NCBI GenBank assembly: GCA_903830285.1
Contig: CAIKTE010000219.1
Coordinates: 1 to 64,000 of the forward strand
Direction: 5' to 3'
DNA length: 64,000 nt
Source of the DNA: an uncultured Chitinophagaceae bacterium
GTDB taxonomy: Bacteria > Bacteroidota > Bacteroidia > Chitinophagales > Chitinophagaceae
The stretch's first letter is position 1; every line of letters begins with the position of its first letter. The notes under the pieces are model-generated. The model had not been told where the DNA came from and made no database searches. It worked only from the letters and a program-made list of their open reading frames with translations. Below, one piece after another: positions 18,186 to 27,677 of this stretch. Both the position numbers and the translations under genes were made by a program.

Positions 18186-19406
18186 TTAGTCAGGAATAAT
18201 AAGGCTACCTACCGCAACCTGTTTTCTGAGACTATTCAATTTAATTGCATATGCAAGCCAGGCAATTAAAAAGAAAACGCACATTTGAATTAATATGATG
18301 CTGTATTCCGAATGGATAGATTGCAAACCCGATCCCATGATCCGCAAACGAATAAAGGCATTGATCATTGGAGTACTTGGGAAAATATATGAAGCAAATT
18401 TTAATACGGGTGGTAATGCCTGAACAGGCCAAGATGCGCCACTGATAAAAAAAACAGATGGTGAAATAAACACCATAAATAATAATGCATGGACTCTTTT
18501 TCTAAACATAACACCCAGTGCCATTCCGAAAAAAGTGATGCTGAACAAATACGGGATCAGCAAAAAGAAAACAGGCAATAAACCACTTTTATCGGGAAAG
18601 TTGATGATCCTATAAAACAATCCAACAATCAAAAATGAAGTAATAACATAAACTGCTACATACGCCGCTGATTGTCCCAACAACATTTTAAAACTTGCCC
18701 ATCTCTGATTGATGGCGGTTTTTAAATAATGATATTTTTTTCGTTCAGTGTGTTTTGCCCATAAAATTCCGATACCAATCAATAATGTTTGTTGAATAAC
18801 AATAATTAAAATTCCCGGAACAACAAATGATGCGTATCCTCCGCTTGGATTATACAAACTGTAAACATTCACATTCAAAGGTTCTCTTGCATCATTTGCC
18901 TGTTTTAATGTTTTTCCTTTCTGCAATAAATTTTTTATTTCAATCCCTGCGCTCATTGTTTGTGATGCATATAAACATCCGGCCAAAACTTGTTTATATA
19001 AAAGAAAATGTCCCGCATCACTGTAAACAGTTATGCCTGCCTGGTTTCCTCTGTAAATATTTTTTTCAAAATCAGATGGAATTAAAATAACGCCAGCAAC
19101 ATCTCCCTTATAAAACAACTCTTCCGCATCTTTCAGGCTGGATGGTTTATATAAAACAGTTAGCTGTTCTGTCGCATCGGTCATCCTGCTTAATTGACGG
19201 CTCAATGAGGAATGATCTAGATCAAGCACGGCTACAGGGACATCTCTCACCACTTCTTTCAAATATCCGATGGAATATGCCACTGGATAAGCGATCATTC
19301 CTGCAATAAACATCACAATAGCTCCGCTGTCACGAAAACATTCTTTTAGTTCTCCCGTAAAATATTTTGCGATCTGCGATAACCCTCTGAACAATGGTTT
19401 AAACAT
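18186..19406 (-). CDS. ABC-2 type transporter permease, efflux operon (second)
   Basis: A 406-residue inner-membrane permease of the ABC-2 type. It has one N-terminal transmembrane helix, a large periplasmic domain opening with VAVLDLDHSSLSRQL, and five C-terminal helices. It is paralogous to the preceding permease, with the same DLDHSS motif after the first helix, so the pair probably forms a heterodimer. The gene is last in the TetR-TolC-HlyD-permease-permease operon, nine bases after the previous gene. No ATP-binding subunit is encoded in the operon; either one is supplied from elsewhere or the pair works by another energy source. Confidence 0.87.
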   Translation of the reverse strand: MFKPLFRGLSQIAKYFTGELKECFRDSGAIVMFIAGMIAYPVAYSIGYLKEVVRDVPVAVLDLDHSSLSRQLSRMTDATEQLTVLYKPSSLKDAEELFYKGDVAGVILIPSDFEKNIYRGNQAGITVYSDAGHFLLYKQVLAGCLYASQTMSAGIEIKNLLQKGKTLKQANDAREPLNVNVYSLYNPSGGYASFVVPGILIIVIQQTLLIGIGILWAKHTERKKYHYLKTAINQRWASFKMLLGQSAAYVAVYVITSFLIVGLFYRIINFPDKSGLLPVFFLLIPYLFSITFFGMALGVMFRKRVHALLFMVFISPSVFFISGASWPVQALPPVLKFASYIFPSTPMINAFIRLRIMGSGLQSIHSEYSIILIQMCVFFLIAWLAYAIKLNSLRKQVAVGSLIIPD

Positions 19407-19415
19407 AATATGCGT

Positions 19416-20591
19416 TTAAATTTTCCACCAGTATTTTTTGTTTGATAAAACATATTTCAATCTTGGAATAAAACAATAGCCTAATATTATAAAACCAACC
19501 ATGTATAACATTTGAGCATACCCGTTTGAAATATCTTCTGCACGTAATGATTGTCCTGTGAAAATAGTAGTCCAGTAACTGATCGGAAAAATTTTGTTTA
19601 ATACTTGGGCTAATCCGGGCATTCCGAATACAGGGAAAGTAAATCCTGCATAAGTAATGGCCAACATTGTGAAAACACTAGCCAATGAAATAGCTAAACG
19701 CATATTTTTTGTTACTGTGATAAATAGAATACCTATCGATTGATAGCTTAAGATCAAAAGTAGCTCTGACAATAATATTGTTGCAACACTTCCCCGTAAA
19801 GGCAAACCTAGAATAATAAAAAGATCAATATTCATGCACATGGCAATCACACAAAAAAATAAAGTATAAGGCATTAATTTCCCGACCATTGCAATGATGA
19901 TGCTGTTGTTTGCTTCTTCCATCCACTTATTCGCTGTCCCATATTGGATTTCAGAGCCTATTGCATACAATGTTCCGAACAGTGTAAAAACGGTAAGCAT
20001 AACAGGCAACAGGATTAAGGTAATGAAATACGCATAACTGTTAAACGGATTAAATAAAATTTCCGAATGAACTGAAATCGGAACTATTTGTGCCATTGCT
20101 TGTTTTTCTGTTTCGCCGCTGCGCAAATGTGTTTGCAATTTAATTCCGGCAGACAATGTTTTAATAGCTTTCTGAATGCCACTATTTAATAAACTTCCTT
20201 TGATCACGTTGGCATTATTCAAATACAATTCAACATTAGAATGTAATCCCGCAAGAATGTTTTTTTCTGTCCTTTCGGGGATAAATAATACGGCGTCAAC
20301 CTTCCCTTCATTCATGGCGTTGCGCGCTTCTGTTAAATTTGTAAAGTTTTTATTGATAGAAGCGATAGGTGTTGCATCGGTAAACGCTGCCGCCTTTCTT
20401 GAAATGGAAGAATGATCTAGATCAACTACTGCAACCGGTAATTTGCGGGGTACGCTTGAATAAAATATGGTAGTAATTAAAAAAAATGCGAACAAGGGGC
20501 CGATAAAAACAACAAATACAGAGGCGCCTTCTCCTACAATTCTATTCATTTCCCTTTTGAATACATTTATGAATGGATGTTTACTTGCCAT
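19416..20591 (-). CDS. ABC-2 type transporter permease, efflux operon (first)
   Basis: A 391-residue ABC-2 permease with the same layout as its downstream paralogue: a first helix (about 22-43), a periplasmic domain starting VAVVDLDHSSISRKA, and a C-terminal bundle of about five helices. It starts three bases after the HlyD gene, which implies translational coupling. Together with the adaptor and the outer-membrane channel it should export drugs, lipids or another small molecule across both membranes. The related E. coli YbhFSR and YhiH/YhhJ systems include an ATPase, which is absent here. Confidence 0.87.
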   Translation of the reverse strand: MASKHPFINVFKREMNRIVGEGASVFVVFIGPLFAFFLITTIFYSSVPRKLPVAVVDLDHSSISRKAAAFTDATPIASINKNFTNLTEARNAMNEGKVDAVLFIPERTEKNILAGLHSNVELYLNNANVIKGSLLNSGIQKAIKTLSAGIKLQTHLRSGETEKQAMAQIVPISVHSEILFNPFNSYAYFITLILLPVMLTVFTLFGTLYAIGSEIQYGTANKWMEEANNSIIIAMVGKLMPYTLFFCVIAMCMNIDLFIILGLPLRGSVATILLSELLLILSYQSIGILFITVTKNMRLAISLASVFTMLAITYAGFTFPVFGMPGLAQVLNKIFPISYWTTIFTGQSLRAEDISNGYAQMLYMVGFIILGYCFIPRLKYVLSNKKYWWKI

Positions 20592-20594
20592 CTG

Positions 20595-21596
20595 TTATTT
20601 TTTTGAACCTCTTACATCGGCCCAGTTTACAATGGCACTCATTCCTGGTCGCAAACCAATAATTTCATCGACAGGGATTGCCTGCACTTCAAAAGTTTTC
20701 ATATCAAAATCGCCTGATGTTTTTGTTGCATTCCATGTTGCAAAATCCCCCAAACTATGGATATAACTTACTTTTAGTTTAATGATCTTATTTCCCAATG
20801 CAGGAAATTTTGCAGGAAAAACAAATCCCATTTTAACATCTGCCAGTAAGTCTTCTCGCAAATTGAATGTTACCCAGCTGTCTTTTAAATTAACAATCGT
20901 TACAACAGGATATCCCGCTGAAACCAATTCTCCGGATTCGGCTATAATATTGGCTATTTCACCATCAATAGGTGCATAAATAGCCGTTTCTTTTCTGTAA
21001 GACTTTACTTCATCAATCGCACCAACAGCGCGTAATACCATTGCATTGGCTGCATTTTTATCTTCAATTCTACTTCCCTTTTTTGCCTTTGCCCAAATTG
21101 CCTCAGCAGCATTTTCAGTTTCCTTTGCAGCTTTATATTGTGTTTCTGCCTCGTCCTTTTTTTGTCCTGGCACTACTCCCTCTTTATATAAATTATTGAT
21201 ACGGTCGAATGTTTTCTTTGCCAACTCGGTCCCGGCCTGAGCTTTTTGATAATTATTATATGCTGCCTGAATATCTTCTATTTGTGCACCCGCTTTTGCT
21301 TTATCACTTTGTGCTTCTGCACCTTTTAATGCTGCATCCGCCTGTGCTAATTTTGCGTCTATTTCAGGACTTCCGAAAGTAAACAGCAACTGTCCTTTCC
21401 TTACAGAATTGCCTTTGTGAATAGGCAACAGATCGATTCGGCCAACCAATTTCGATGCTACTTTAATTTGTGTTGCATCTACTTCTCCCTGAACTTCCAA
21501 TGTTTTGGGTCTTGATATGATAATTATGGAATAGCCAATAAAAACAACAAATGCAATTATTCCGATTGCGGCAAATACAATTCCTTTTTTATTCAT
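20595..21596 (-). CDS. HlyD family membrane fusion protein
   Basis: A 333-residue periplasmic adaptor anchored by one N-terminal helix (about 7-28). It shows the split biotinyl-lipoyl domain (KVASKLVGRIDLLPIHKGNSV, partner half APIDGEIANIIAESGELV), an alpha-helical hairpin rich in Ala, Lys and Glu between about 80 and 185, and a C-terminal beta-barrel domain. Such proteins join an inner-membrane permease pair to a TolC channel. It lies 24 bases after the TolC gene and three before the first permease, in the tetR-led operon, and is presumably repressed with it. Confidence 0.9.
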   Translation of the reverse strand: MNKKGIVFAAIGIIAFVVFIGYSIIIISRPKTLEVQGEVDATQIKVASKLVGRIDLLPIHKGNSVRKGQLLFTFGSPEIDAKLAQADAALKGAEAQSDKAKAGAQIEDIQAAYNNYQKAQAGTELAKKTFDRINNLYKEGVVPGQKKDEAETQYKAAKETENAAEAIWAKAKKGSRIEDKNAANAMVLRAVGAIDEVKSYRKETAIYAPIDGEIANIIAESGELVSAGYPVVTIVNLKDSWVTFNLREDLLADVKMGFVFPAKFPALGNKIIKLKVSYIHSLGDFATWNATKTSGDFDMKTFEVQAIPVDEIIGLRPGMSAIVNWADVRGSKK

Positions 21597-21620
21597 GATG
21601 AAAAAATTATCCGTGATTAA

Positions 21621-23129
21621 TTAATTTTTTGATTGATAAGACTCCGTTATAACACCTTGTTTATTTTGATAGGAAGAAAATTGTTCAGAAATACCTGCAT
21701 ACTGTAAAATTTGTGACAGGGTTTTATCAAATCCATACATGGCTTCCAATCTTTCAATTCTCACTTTTGATAAAGCCAATCTTGCATCTACCACTTCGGT
21801 AGCATTAGTCATTTCTTCATGAAATGCTTTTTCACGAACTCTTACATATTCTTCTGCATATTTCTTTGCTGTCGTTAATTCTGCTAGTTGCTCGCGATAC
21901 ATTTGAAGTTCATTGTATAATTTATCGATCACAGTTGCAATATCTGATTGTGCTTTTTGCTCTACTTCTTTTACCTGATCGATTTTATAAGAAGCCGCTT
22001 TTATTTTTTTATCCCGTGATGCTCCTTCAAACAATGTCCATTTTGCACCAACGCCAACCATCCATCTGGGTATATAAGGAGAAAGATCAATATTGGCAAT
22101 ATTATAAGTTCCCTGCATTGCAACAGTTGGAAAGCGATCTGCCTGTTCTGCTTTATATCCCTGAAAGGCCAAATCTTTTTTCGTTTGAACTTGTTGTAAC
22201 AATGGATTATTTTTTATTGCATTGGCTTTAAAATAATCGACCGACTCAATTGAATCCAAATAAAACAGTTCGGAAGCGGGAATAATATTTACATTTTCAT
22301 TTATTGCCAGTGTATTGACGAGCGCCTGATTCATAATGTATACTGTATGTTTTGCTTTGCTTAATTCTCTTTCTGCCTGTGCATGATAAACTTGCGCATT
22401 CAATACATCCGCATGTGCGATCAAGGCCTGCTTTTCGACTTTAACAGCATCGTTCAAATGATTCTCCATTCCGTTAAAAACATCCTGCCTGACTTTTACC
22501 GCTTGTTGAGCCAAACAAAGTCCAAAATATCTTTCTGCTAATTCGCTCATCAATTCGCCACTTTTTTGTCGCAATAACTCATCCGCCTCTTTCTCTTTTA
22601 TTCCGGCTGCTTTGTTTGCTGCTATAATTTTTCCTCCGGTATAAATTGGCCACATTGCAGTTGCAGCAACTGTACCAAAAGCTTTTTTCTGAATAGTTTG
22701 GTCCCATTCCGCGGCTTGTACCTGCTGTAAACCTTGCTTTAATTGTCCGCGAACTACTTGTGTAGAAGCCGCATCGGAGAGATTCCCTACCCCTGAAAAA
22801 TTTCCATAGCTACTTAATGTTCCATATAAAGGGGTGATTGCATCTCTTACAGGGGTCAGGTCAAGATGAATATCATCCGACATTAAAAAATATCCTGCGG
22901 CAATGCCTACATTCGGCAATCGTAATGCTTTTGCAGCTTTAGCCTCTTCCTGATTTTCTTTTTTTAGAAAATCAACTTGTTTAATATTATGACTGTTGTG
23001 AAGTGAAATATCAACCGCCTGATCATAGCTTAATTTTCCATAATAAAATATTTGCTGAGCGTTTGATTGAAGTACAATTAACAGTAATGCCGTAATCAAA
23101 TAGGGGATAAAATTTTTCTCAATCTTCAT
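21621..23129 (-). CDS. TolC family outer membrane efflux protein
   Basis: A 502-residue TolC-like channel with a signal peptide (ending at about SNAQQ) and two homologous, mostly helical halves with long coiled-coil stretches, as expected for the trimeric periplasmic tunnel and outer-membrane barrel. The segment AVDISLHNSHNIKQ is the typical first helix. It comes directly after the TetR gene and before the adaptor, completing a tripartite exporter. The cargo is unknown. The length is normal for the family. Confidence 0.92.
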   Translation of the reverse strand: MKIEKNFIPYLITALLLIVLQSNAQQIFYYGKLSYDQAVDISLHNSHNIKQVDFLKKENQEEAKAAKALRLPNVGIAAGYFLMSDDIHLDLTPVRDAITPLYGTLSSYGNFSGVGNLSDAASTQVVRGQLKQGLQQVQAAEWDQTIQKKAFGTVAATAMWPIYTGGKIIAANKAAGIKEKEADELLRQKSGELMSELAERYFGLCLAQQAVKVRQDVFNGMENHLNDAVKVEKQALIAHADVLNAQVYHAQAERELSKAKHTVYIMNQALVNTLAINENVNIIPASELFYLDSIESVDYFKANAIKNNPLLQQVQTKKDLAFQGYKAEQADRFPTVAMQGTYNIANIDLSPYIPRWMVGVGAKWTLFEGASRDKKIKAASYKIDQVKEVEQKAQSDIATVIDKLYNELQMYREQLAELTTAKKYAEEYVRVREKAFHEEMTNATEVVDARLALSKVRIERLEAMYGFDKTLSQILQYAGISEQFSSYQNKQGVITESYQSKN

Positions 23130-23145
23130 ATTTTATCATTTTATT

Positions 23146-23706
23146 TTAAATGGATACTGCCTTCCAGCAGGCTTCCAATAATTGCTCTTTTGTTGTTTTT
23201 GTTTTCAGATCTGTTCGGCCTGCCATAAATAATTTCATCATGCTTACAATCGGTCCATACGATAATGCGATCAAAAGTGTTTCAGGAAGTTCCTTCACCA
23301 TCTTTTCTTTTTTTGCTTCTTTGATGATTTTTTGAATCGGCTCCAAAATGGCCAGGTTCTCTTCTTGTGTTTCTTTAAATATAAAAGGAGAGTATGTGTA
23401 TTGTTCTATGAAACTGAAACATTCGGGGTTTTTAATATAATAATCAACGGCATTATTCATCATATCAAAATAGTTCGATCTGAATGATCTTCCTTTCTCA
23501 TATCCTTTTAAAACTTTTCCATTAAACTCGATGATTATATTTTTATACAACTCGTTTATTAAACTCTCTTTACTGTCGAAGTATAAATATGTTGTGCCCG
23601 CAGATATGCCCGCTGTCTCTGCCAGTTCTTTCATGCTCAAATGATAAAACCCATGCCGATTTACAAGATGAAGTGTGGTTTTTAAGATAAGCTCTTTCTT
23701 GTTCAT
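23146..23706 (-). CDS. TetR family transcriptional regulator of the efflux operon
   Basis: A 186-residue repressor-type protein. The N-terminal helix-turn-helix (about 20-45, MKELAETAGISAGTTYLYFD) is classical TetR, and the C-terminal helices form the ligand pocket. The start at ATG 23706 was chosen over an upstream codon because the longer version would run through the operator. It heads the operon and overlooks a perfect 16-bp palindrome 23 bases upstream, so autoregulation with derepression by the exported compound is likely. The inducer cannot be predicted. Confidence 0.9.
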   Translation of the reverse strand: MNKKELILKTTLHLVNRHGFYHLSMKELAETAGISAGTTYLYFDSKESLINELYKNIIIEFNGKVLKGYEKGRSFRSNYFDMMNNAVDYYIKNPECFSFIEQYTYSPFIFKETQEENLAILEPIQKIIKEAKKEKMVKELPETLLIALSYGPIVSMMKLFMAGRTDLKTKTTKEQLLEACWKAVSI

Positions 23707-23717
23707 AGAATAAACGC

Positions 23718-23753
23718 ATATCAAAACTAAATGAACGTTCATTTTTTTGATAT
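23718..23753. promoter_or_regulatory. Palindromic operator upstream of the TetR-led efflux operon
   Basis: A perfect 16-bp inverted repeat, AAATGAACGTTCATTT at 23729-23744, is flanked by a second pair of arms, ATATCAAA (23718-23725) and TTTGATAT (23746-23753), offset by two bases from exact symmetry. Its position just before the regulator gene fits a TetR-family operator. Confidence 0.72.
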
Positions 23754-23773
23754 GACATTTATCATATTACAAA

Positions 23774-23797
23774 AAAGTCCCGCAAATGCGGGACTTT
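23774..23797 (-). terminator. Intrinsic terminator of dnaN
   Basis: A perfect 10-bp stem (AAAGTCCCGC / GCGGGACTTT) with a four-base loop is followed on the minus strand by a T run, about 25 bases after the dnaN stop codon. Confidence 0.88.
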
Positions 23798-23821
23798 AAA
23801 AATTTACAATAATTATTCTGA

Positions 23822-24937
23822 TTAATTATTCAGCATCAAAGGCATTACAAGCATTAACAGATCTTCTCCCTCAGCTTGTTCTGTTGGTTTTAAAATGCCT
23901 GCTTTAGTTGGAGTAGACAATTCAACTTTTACTTCAGCAGTATCTGCTGCACTCAACATTTCGATCAGGAATTTTGCATTGAACGCAATTTGAAGATCGC
24001 CGCCATCATACTGGCAACTCATTCTTTCGTTTCCTTCAAAACTGAAATCAACATCCTGTGCAGCCATTTGCAATTCACTGCCGGTAATACTCAGTGCAAC
24101 CTGGTTGGTACTCTTATTAGAGAATACACTCACTCGGCGCAATGCGTTTTGGAAGTCGCTTTTGTTTACAATTAATTTATACGGATTATCGGTAGGAATG
24201 ACCACTTTGTAATCGGGGAACCGTGCATCTATCAAACGACAAATCATCTGCACTTCACCATGACTAACAAATAAATGATTGCTGTTATAGCTGATGCTCA
24301 ATTCATCTTCATTATCAGGCAAGGCATTCTTTAATAAATTCAAAGGTTTTTTAGGAACAATAAATGAATCAACTTTTGTTGCTTTAGCGTCTGTCCTTTT
24401 ATAACGGACCAATCTGTGTGCATCGGTAGCAACAAACTGCACGCCGTCTTTTGCCAATTCAAAAAACACACCCGTCATTGCAGGACGTAAATCATCATTA
24501 CTTACAGCAAACAGTGTTTTGTTGATAGCTGTTACCAAGCCGGTACTGCTCATGTTAAAGGCAGTCGTATCATCGGCAGAAGGCTCTTTTGGAAAATTGT
24601 CGGGATTTTCACCCATCACTTTGTACTTGCCATTATCGCTGGTGATCTCTACTGCAAAGTTCTTGTCAATATTAAAAGTGAGCGGTTGATCGGCTATATT
24701 CTTTAATGAATCCAGTAAAATTTTTGCAGGAATACAAACCTTGCCATTGGTCTTACTTTCTACATCCATCTTCACGCGCATCACGGTTTCCAGATCGGTC
24801 GCCACGATATTCAATTTTTTATCTTCTATTTCAAATAAAAAATCTTCAAGTATTGGCAACACCGTGTTAGCATTAATTACGCCACTGATCTGTTGCAAAT
24901 GTTTCAATAATGAGGAGGAGGAGACAATGAACTTCAT
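23822..24937 (-). CDS. dnaN: DNA polymerase III beta subunit (sliding clamp)
   Basis: A 371-residue sliding clamp that tethers DNA polymerase III and other factors to DNA. The three clamp domains are evident: the start MKFIVSSSSLLKHLQQISG, the FVATDAHRLVRYK segment in the middle, and a C-terminus ending LLMLVMPLMLNN, close to the canonical VMPMRL tail. Length is typical. It is not beside dnaA here, as is common in Bacteroidota. It has its own -7 box and terminator, so it looks monocistronic, and it diverges from recX. Confidence 0.97.
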   Translation of the reverse strand: MKFIVSSSSLLKHLQQISGVINANTVLPILEDFLFEIEDKKLNIVATDLETVMRVKMDVESKTNGKVCIPAKILLDSLKNIADQPLTFNIDKNFAVEITSDNGKYKVMGENPDNFPKEPSADDTTAFNMSSTGLVTAINKTLFAVSNDDLRPAMTGVFFELAKDGVQFVATDAHRLVRYKRTDAKATKVDSFIVPKKPLNLLKNALPDNEDELSISYNSNHLFVSHGEVQMICRLIDARFPDYKVVIPTDNPYKLIVNKSDFQNALRRVSVFSNKSTNQVALSITGSELQMAAQDVDFSFEGNERMSCQYDGGDLQIAFNAKFLIEMLSAADTAEVKVELSTPTKAGILKPTEQAEGEDLLMLVMPLMLNN

Positions 24938-24962
24938 GTTTTTCTTCTTTTTATAACTGCAA

Positions 24963-24970
24963 CAAACCTA
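24963..24970 (-). promoter_or_regulatory. -7 box for dnaN
   Basis: On the minus strand this reads TAGGTTTG, an exact TAnnTTTG match 25 bases before the dnaN start. The -33 region is weak. Confidence 0.5.
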
Positions 24971-25086
24971 CTGTAAAATGTTAATATTCCGAACAGATAT
25001 TTATCCATTCCTCCTGCGAATAAAAGGATGTGAATGAGATGTGGATTGAGAAAAGAAGAAGTAGGTAGTTATTTGTCGTTACACTG

Positions 25087-25094
25087 TAGTTTTG
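25087..25094 (+). promoter_or_regulatory. -7 box for recX
   Basis: TAGTTTTG matches TAnnTTTG exactly. It overlaps the most upstream possible start codon of recX (TTG at 25092), which argues for the downstream start. Confidence 0.5.
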
Positions 25095-25115
25095 ATTATT
25101 AATCATATTTCAATT

Positions 25116-25607
25116 TTGTTTAAACAAAAACTAACACCGCAGCAGGCATTACAGAAGGTCAGGTATTTCTGTTCGTATCAGGAACGAAGTCATTATGAGG
25201 CTGCCGAAAAGCTCTACGGTTTTGGTCTTCGAAAGATTGAAGTAGAACCACTGATCTCCCAGCTGATCGAAGAGGGTTACTTAAATGAAGAACGTTTTGC
25301 AGCACAATTTACAGGGGGAAAATTTCGAATTAAGAAATGGGGAAGAGTAAAAATTCAACATGAACTTAAGCAAAAAAGGGTAAGCAGCTATAGTATTAAA
25401 AAGGCGATGAAGGAAATCGATGAAGCAGAGTACCTGGCCGTTTTACAAAAATTAGTAGCGCAAAAATGGAAAAGTTTAAAAGGGGAACAATATTTAAATC
25501 GAATGGCCAAAACAACGCAGTTCCTTTTACAAAGAGGCTTTGAGTCCGATCTCATCAGCAAGGCCATTATGGCCGTTCGTGAAAAGGAAACCGGCACATC
25601 AAAATAG
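25116..25607 (+). CDS. recX: Regulatory protein RecX
   Basis: A RecX-family protein of about 163 residues that modulates RecA filaments. The tandem three-helix repeats are visible: LTPQQALQKVRYFCSYQERS, then EPLISQLIEEGYLNEERFAA with the conserved GYLNEERFA core, and WGRVKIQHELKQKRVS. No ATG is available. The TTG at 25116 was chosen because it gives the usual family N-terminus and lies downstream of the -7 box at 25087-25094; an alternative TTG at 25092 overlaps that box. It diverges from dnaN and is followed 38 bases later by the nitrilase-family gene. Confidence 0.85.
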   Translation: MFKQKLTPQQALQKVRYFCSYQERSHYEAAEKLYGFGLRKIEVEPLISQLIEEGYLNEERFAAQFTGGKFRIKKWGRVKIQHELKQKRVSSYSIKKAMKEIDEAEYLAVLQKLVAQKWKSLKGEQYLNRMAKTTQFLLQRGFESDLISKAIMAVREKETGTSK

Positions 25608-25645
25608 AGATTGTGTTTCAGTAATAATCGTAGTACATTAGTATC

Positions 25646-26452
25646 ATGTCACTAACATTTACAATCATACAAACCAATTTACATTGGGAAGATAAATCCG
25701 CCAATCTGCTGATGCTGGAAGAAAAAATCAATTCCATTCAAAAAACAGAAGTGGTGGTCTTACCCGAGATGTTCAGCACCGGTTTTAGTATGAGGCCCGA
25801 ACAATTTGCCGAGATAATGGATGGGGAAACGGTTAACTGGATGAAGAGGATCTCCATGAAACATAAAATCATTCTTACCGGTAGTTTAATGATAAAAGGG
25901 GATGATCATTTTTTCAACAGATTAATCTGGATGTTACCAAATGGTTCTTTAGGATATTATGATAAACGCCATTGTTTTGCATATGCCGCAGAAAATGATC
26001 ATTATTCTGCAGGAAATAAACGGTTGATCGCACAAGTAAAAGGATGGAAGATCAATTTGCAGATCTGTTATGATCTACGTTTTCCTGTTTGGGCAAGGCA
26101 AACTTCACCTCAAAAGGGTGAGGACAAAGAGGCGGAATATGATGTTTTGTTGTATGTTGCCAATTGGCCCGAACGTCGAAATCATGCATGGAAAACATTA
26201 TTGACCGCAAGAGCTATCGAAAATCAATGCTATGTGATCGGAGTAAACAGAGTGGGCAACGATGGTAATGAAATTTACCATAGCGGCGACAGCATGGTGA
26301 TTGATCCTTTAGGAGAAATTTTATATCACAAAGCGCATGAAGAAGATATTTTCACCATCAGTTTAGAAGAAGAAAAATTAGAGCAGATAAGAAATAGATT
26401 CCCTTTCTGGAGAGACGCCGATCAGTTTAGAATTATGAATGATGAACTATGA
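25646..26452 (+). CDS. Carbon-nitrogen hydrolase (omega-amidase, YafV-like)
   Basis: A 268-residue nitrilase-superfamily enzyme. The catalytic Glu-Lys-Cys set is visible: Glu in VVVLPEMFSTGFSM, Lys in YYDKRHCF and Cys in LQICYDLRFPVWAR. The last two motifs are typical of the omega-amidase YafV/Nit2 group, which hydrolyses alpha-ketoglutaramate and succinamate, removing a product of glutamine transamination. The protein is cytosolic and of normal length. The specific substrate is inferred from the closest family resemblance. Confidence 0.86.
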   Translation: MSLTFTIIQTNLHWEDKSANLLMLEEKINSIQKTEVVVLPEMFSTGFSMRPEQFAEIMDGETVNWMKRISMKHKIILTGSLMIKGDDHFFNRLIWMLPNGSLGYYDKRHCFAYAAENDHYSAGNKRLIAQVKGWKINLQICYDLRFPVWARQTSPQKGEDKEAEYDVLLYVANWPERRNHAWKTLLTARAIENQCYVIGVNRVGNDGNEIYHSGDSMVIDPLGEILYHKAHEEDIFTISLEEEKLEQIRNRFPFWRDADQFRIMNDEL

Positions 26453-26534
26453 GTGATACGTTGAGACGGAAGTCTTTAGTCGGGAGTCGGGATAAAAACC
26501 ATCACATTATATTTAGCAACTTAGCAACACAATC

Positions 26535-27602
26535 ATGCAACAAATAATTTCAGCTAATAAGATTTTTACAGGAACAGCATGGTTAAGCAATCATTCCATC
26601 ATTATTGAAGATGAGATGATTGTTGATATAATTCCAACCTCACAAATTAACCAATCAACGAATAAACTAATAAACTATTCAACCCTTGTTCCATCTTTCA
26701 TTGATATCCAAATCTACGGCGCTCATGGAAAATTATTAGCAGTGTATCCTGAAGCAGATTCCCTTTTTGAATTATATGATTATTGTAAATCCGGTGGTGC
26801 ATTACATTTTATGCCAACCATTGCCACCAATAGTTATGATGTGTTTTACAAATGCATTGATGCAATAAAAGATTATTGGCAGCAAGGAGGCAAAGGTTGT
26901 TTGGGATTGCATGCGGAGGGTCCCTGGATCAATGCCCTCAAACGCGGGGCACATATTGAGTCTTTCATTCACTCTCCCCAAATTGACGAAGTTCACAAAT
27001 TACTGGATTACGGGAAAGATGTTATCAAAATTATAACCATCGCTCCCGAAGTTTGTAGTGATGAAGTGATCCAATTGATTCAATCACACAACATTATTAT
27101 TTCTGCCGGTCATAGCAATGCAACTTATGAACAGGCCATGCAAGGTTTTGATAAAGGTATTCACGCAGTAACTCATTTATATAATGCCATGAGTGCATTG
27201 CAACATCGTTCCCCTGGATTAGTTGGCGCCGTATTCAATCATCCAACTGTAATGGCGAGCATTGTTCCCGATGGTTATCATGTTGATTTCGCAGCGATCA
27301 AAATTGCTAAAGAAATAATGCAAGAAAGATTGTTTGTCATCACCGATGCTGTCACAGAAACAAGCGAAGGCTTGTATCCGCATCACTTGGCCGGAGATAG
27401 ATATGAAAGCAATGGCATACTCAGCGGCTCTGCATTGACAATGATGAAATCGGTCAAGAATTTAGTGCTGCACTGCGATATTGAACTCGATGAAGCATTG
27501 CGCATGTGCAGCTTGTATCCTGCACAAATATTGGGCTTGAAGGATCTTGGTAAAATTGAGAAGGGCTATAAAGAGAGTTTTGTTGAGTTAGAAAATTTTT
27601 GA
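26535..27602 (+). CDS. nagA: N-acetylglucosamine-6-phosphate deacetylase
   Basis: A 355-residue amidohydrolase-superfamily enzyme converting GlcNAc-6-phosphate to glucosamine-6-phosphate. Signatures are the N-terminal PSFIDIQIYGAHG, the metal-binding LHAEGPW, SAGHSNATYEQA and AVTHLYNAMS, and the catalytic Asp in VITDAVTE. A lone nagA without nagB or a GlcNAc transporter suggests peptidoglycan or amino-sugar recycling rather than a dedicated import locus. Length is slightly short but complete. Confidence 0.92.
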   Translation: MQQIISANKIFTGTAWLSNHSIIIEDEMIVDIIPTSQINQSTNKLINYSTLVPSFIDIQIYGAHGKLLAVYPEADSLFELYDYCKSGGALHFMPTIATNSYDVFYKCIDAIKDYWQQGGKGCLGLHAEGPWINALKRGAHIESFIHSPQIDEVHKLLDYGKDVIKIITIAPEVCSDEVIQLIQSHNIIISAGHSNATYEQAMQGFDKGIHAVTHLYNAMSALQHRSPGLVGAVFNHPTVMASIVPDGYHVDFAAIKIAKEIMQERLFVITDAVTETSEGLYPHHLAGDRYESNGILSGSALTMMKSVKNLVLHCDIELDEALRMCSLYPAQILGLKDLGKIEKGYKESFVELENF

Positions 27603-27677
27603 GTCGCTTTAAATTTAATAGCATATTTGTTGAGTCGCACTCTTGTACGACTTGTTCAACATTCAACATTCAAAAAA

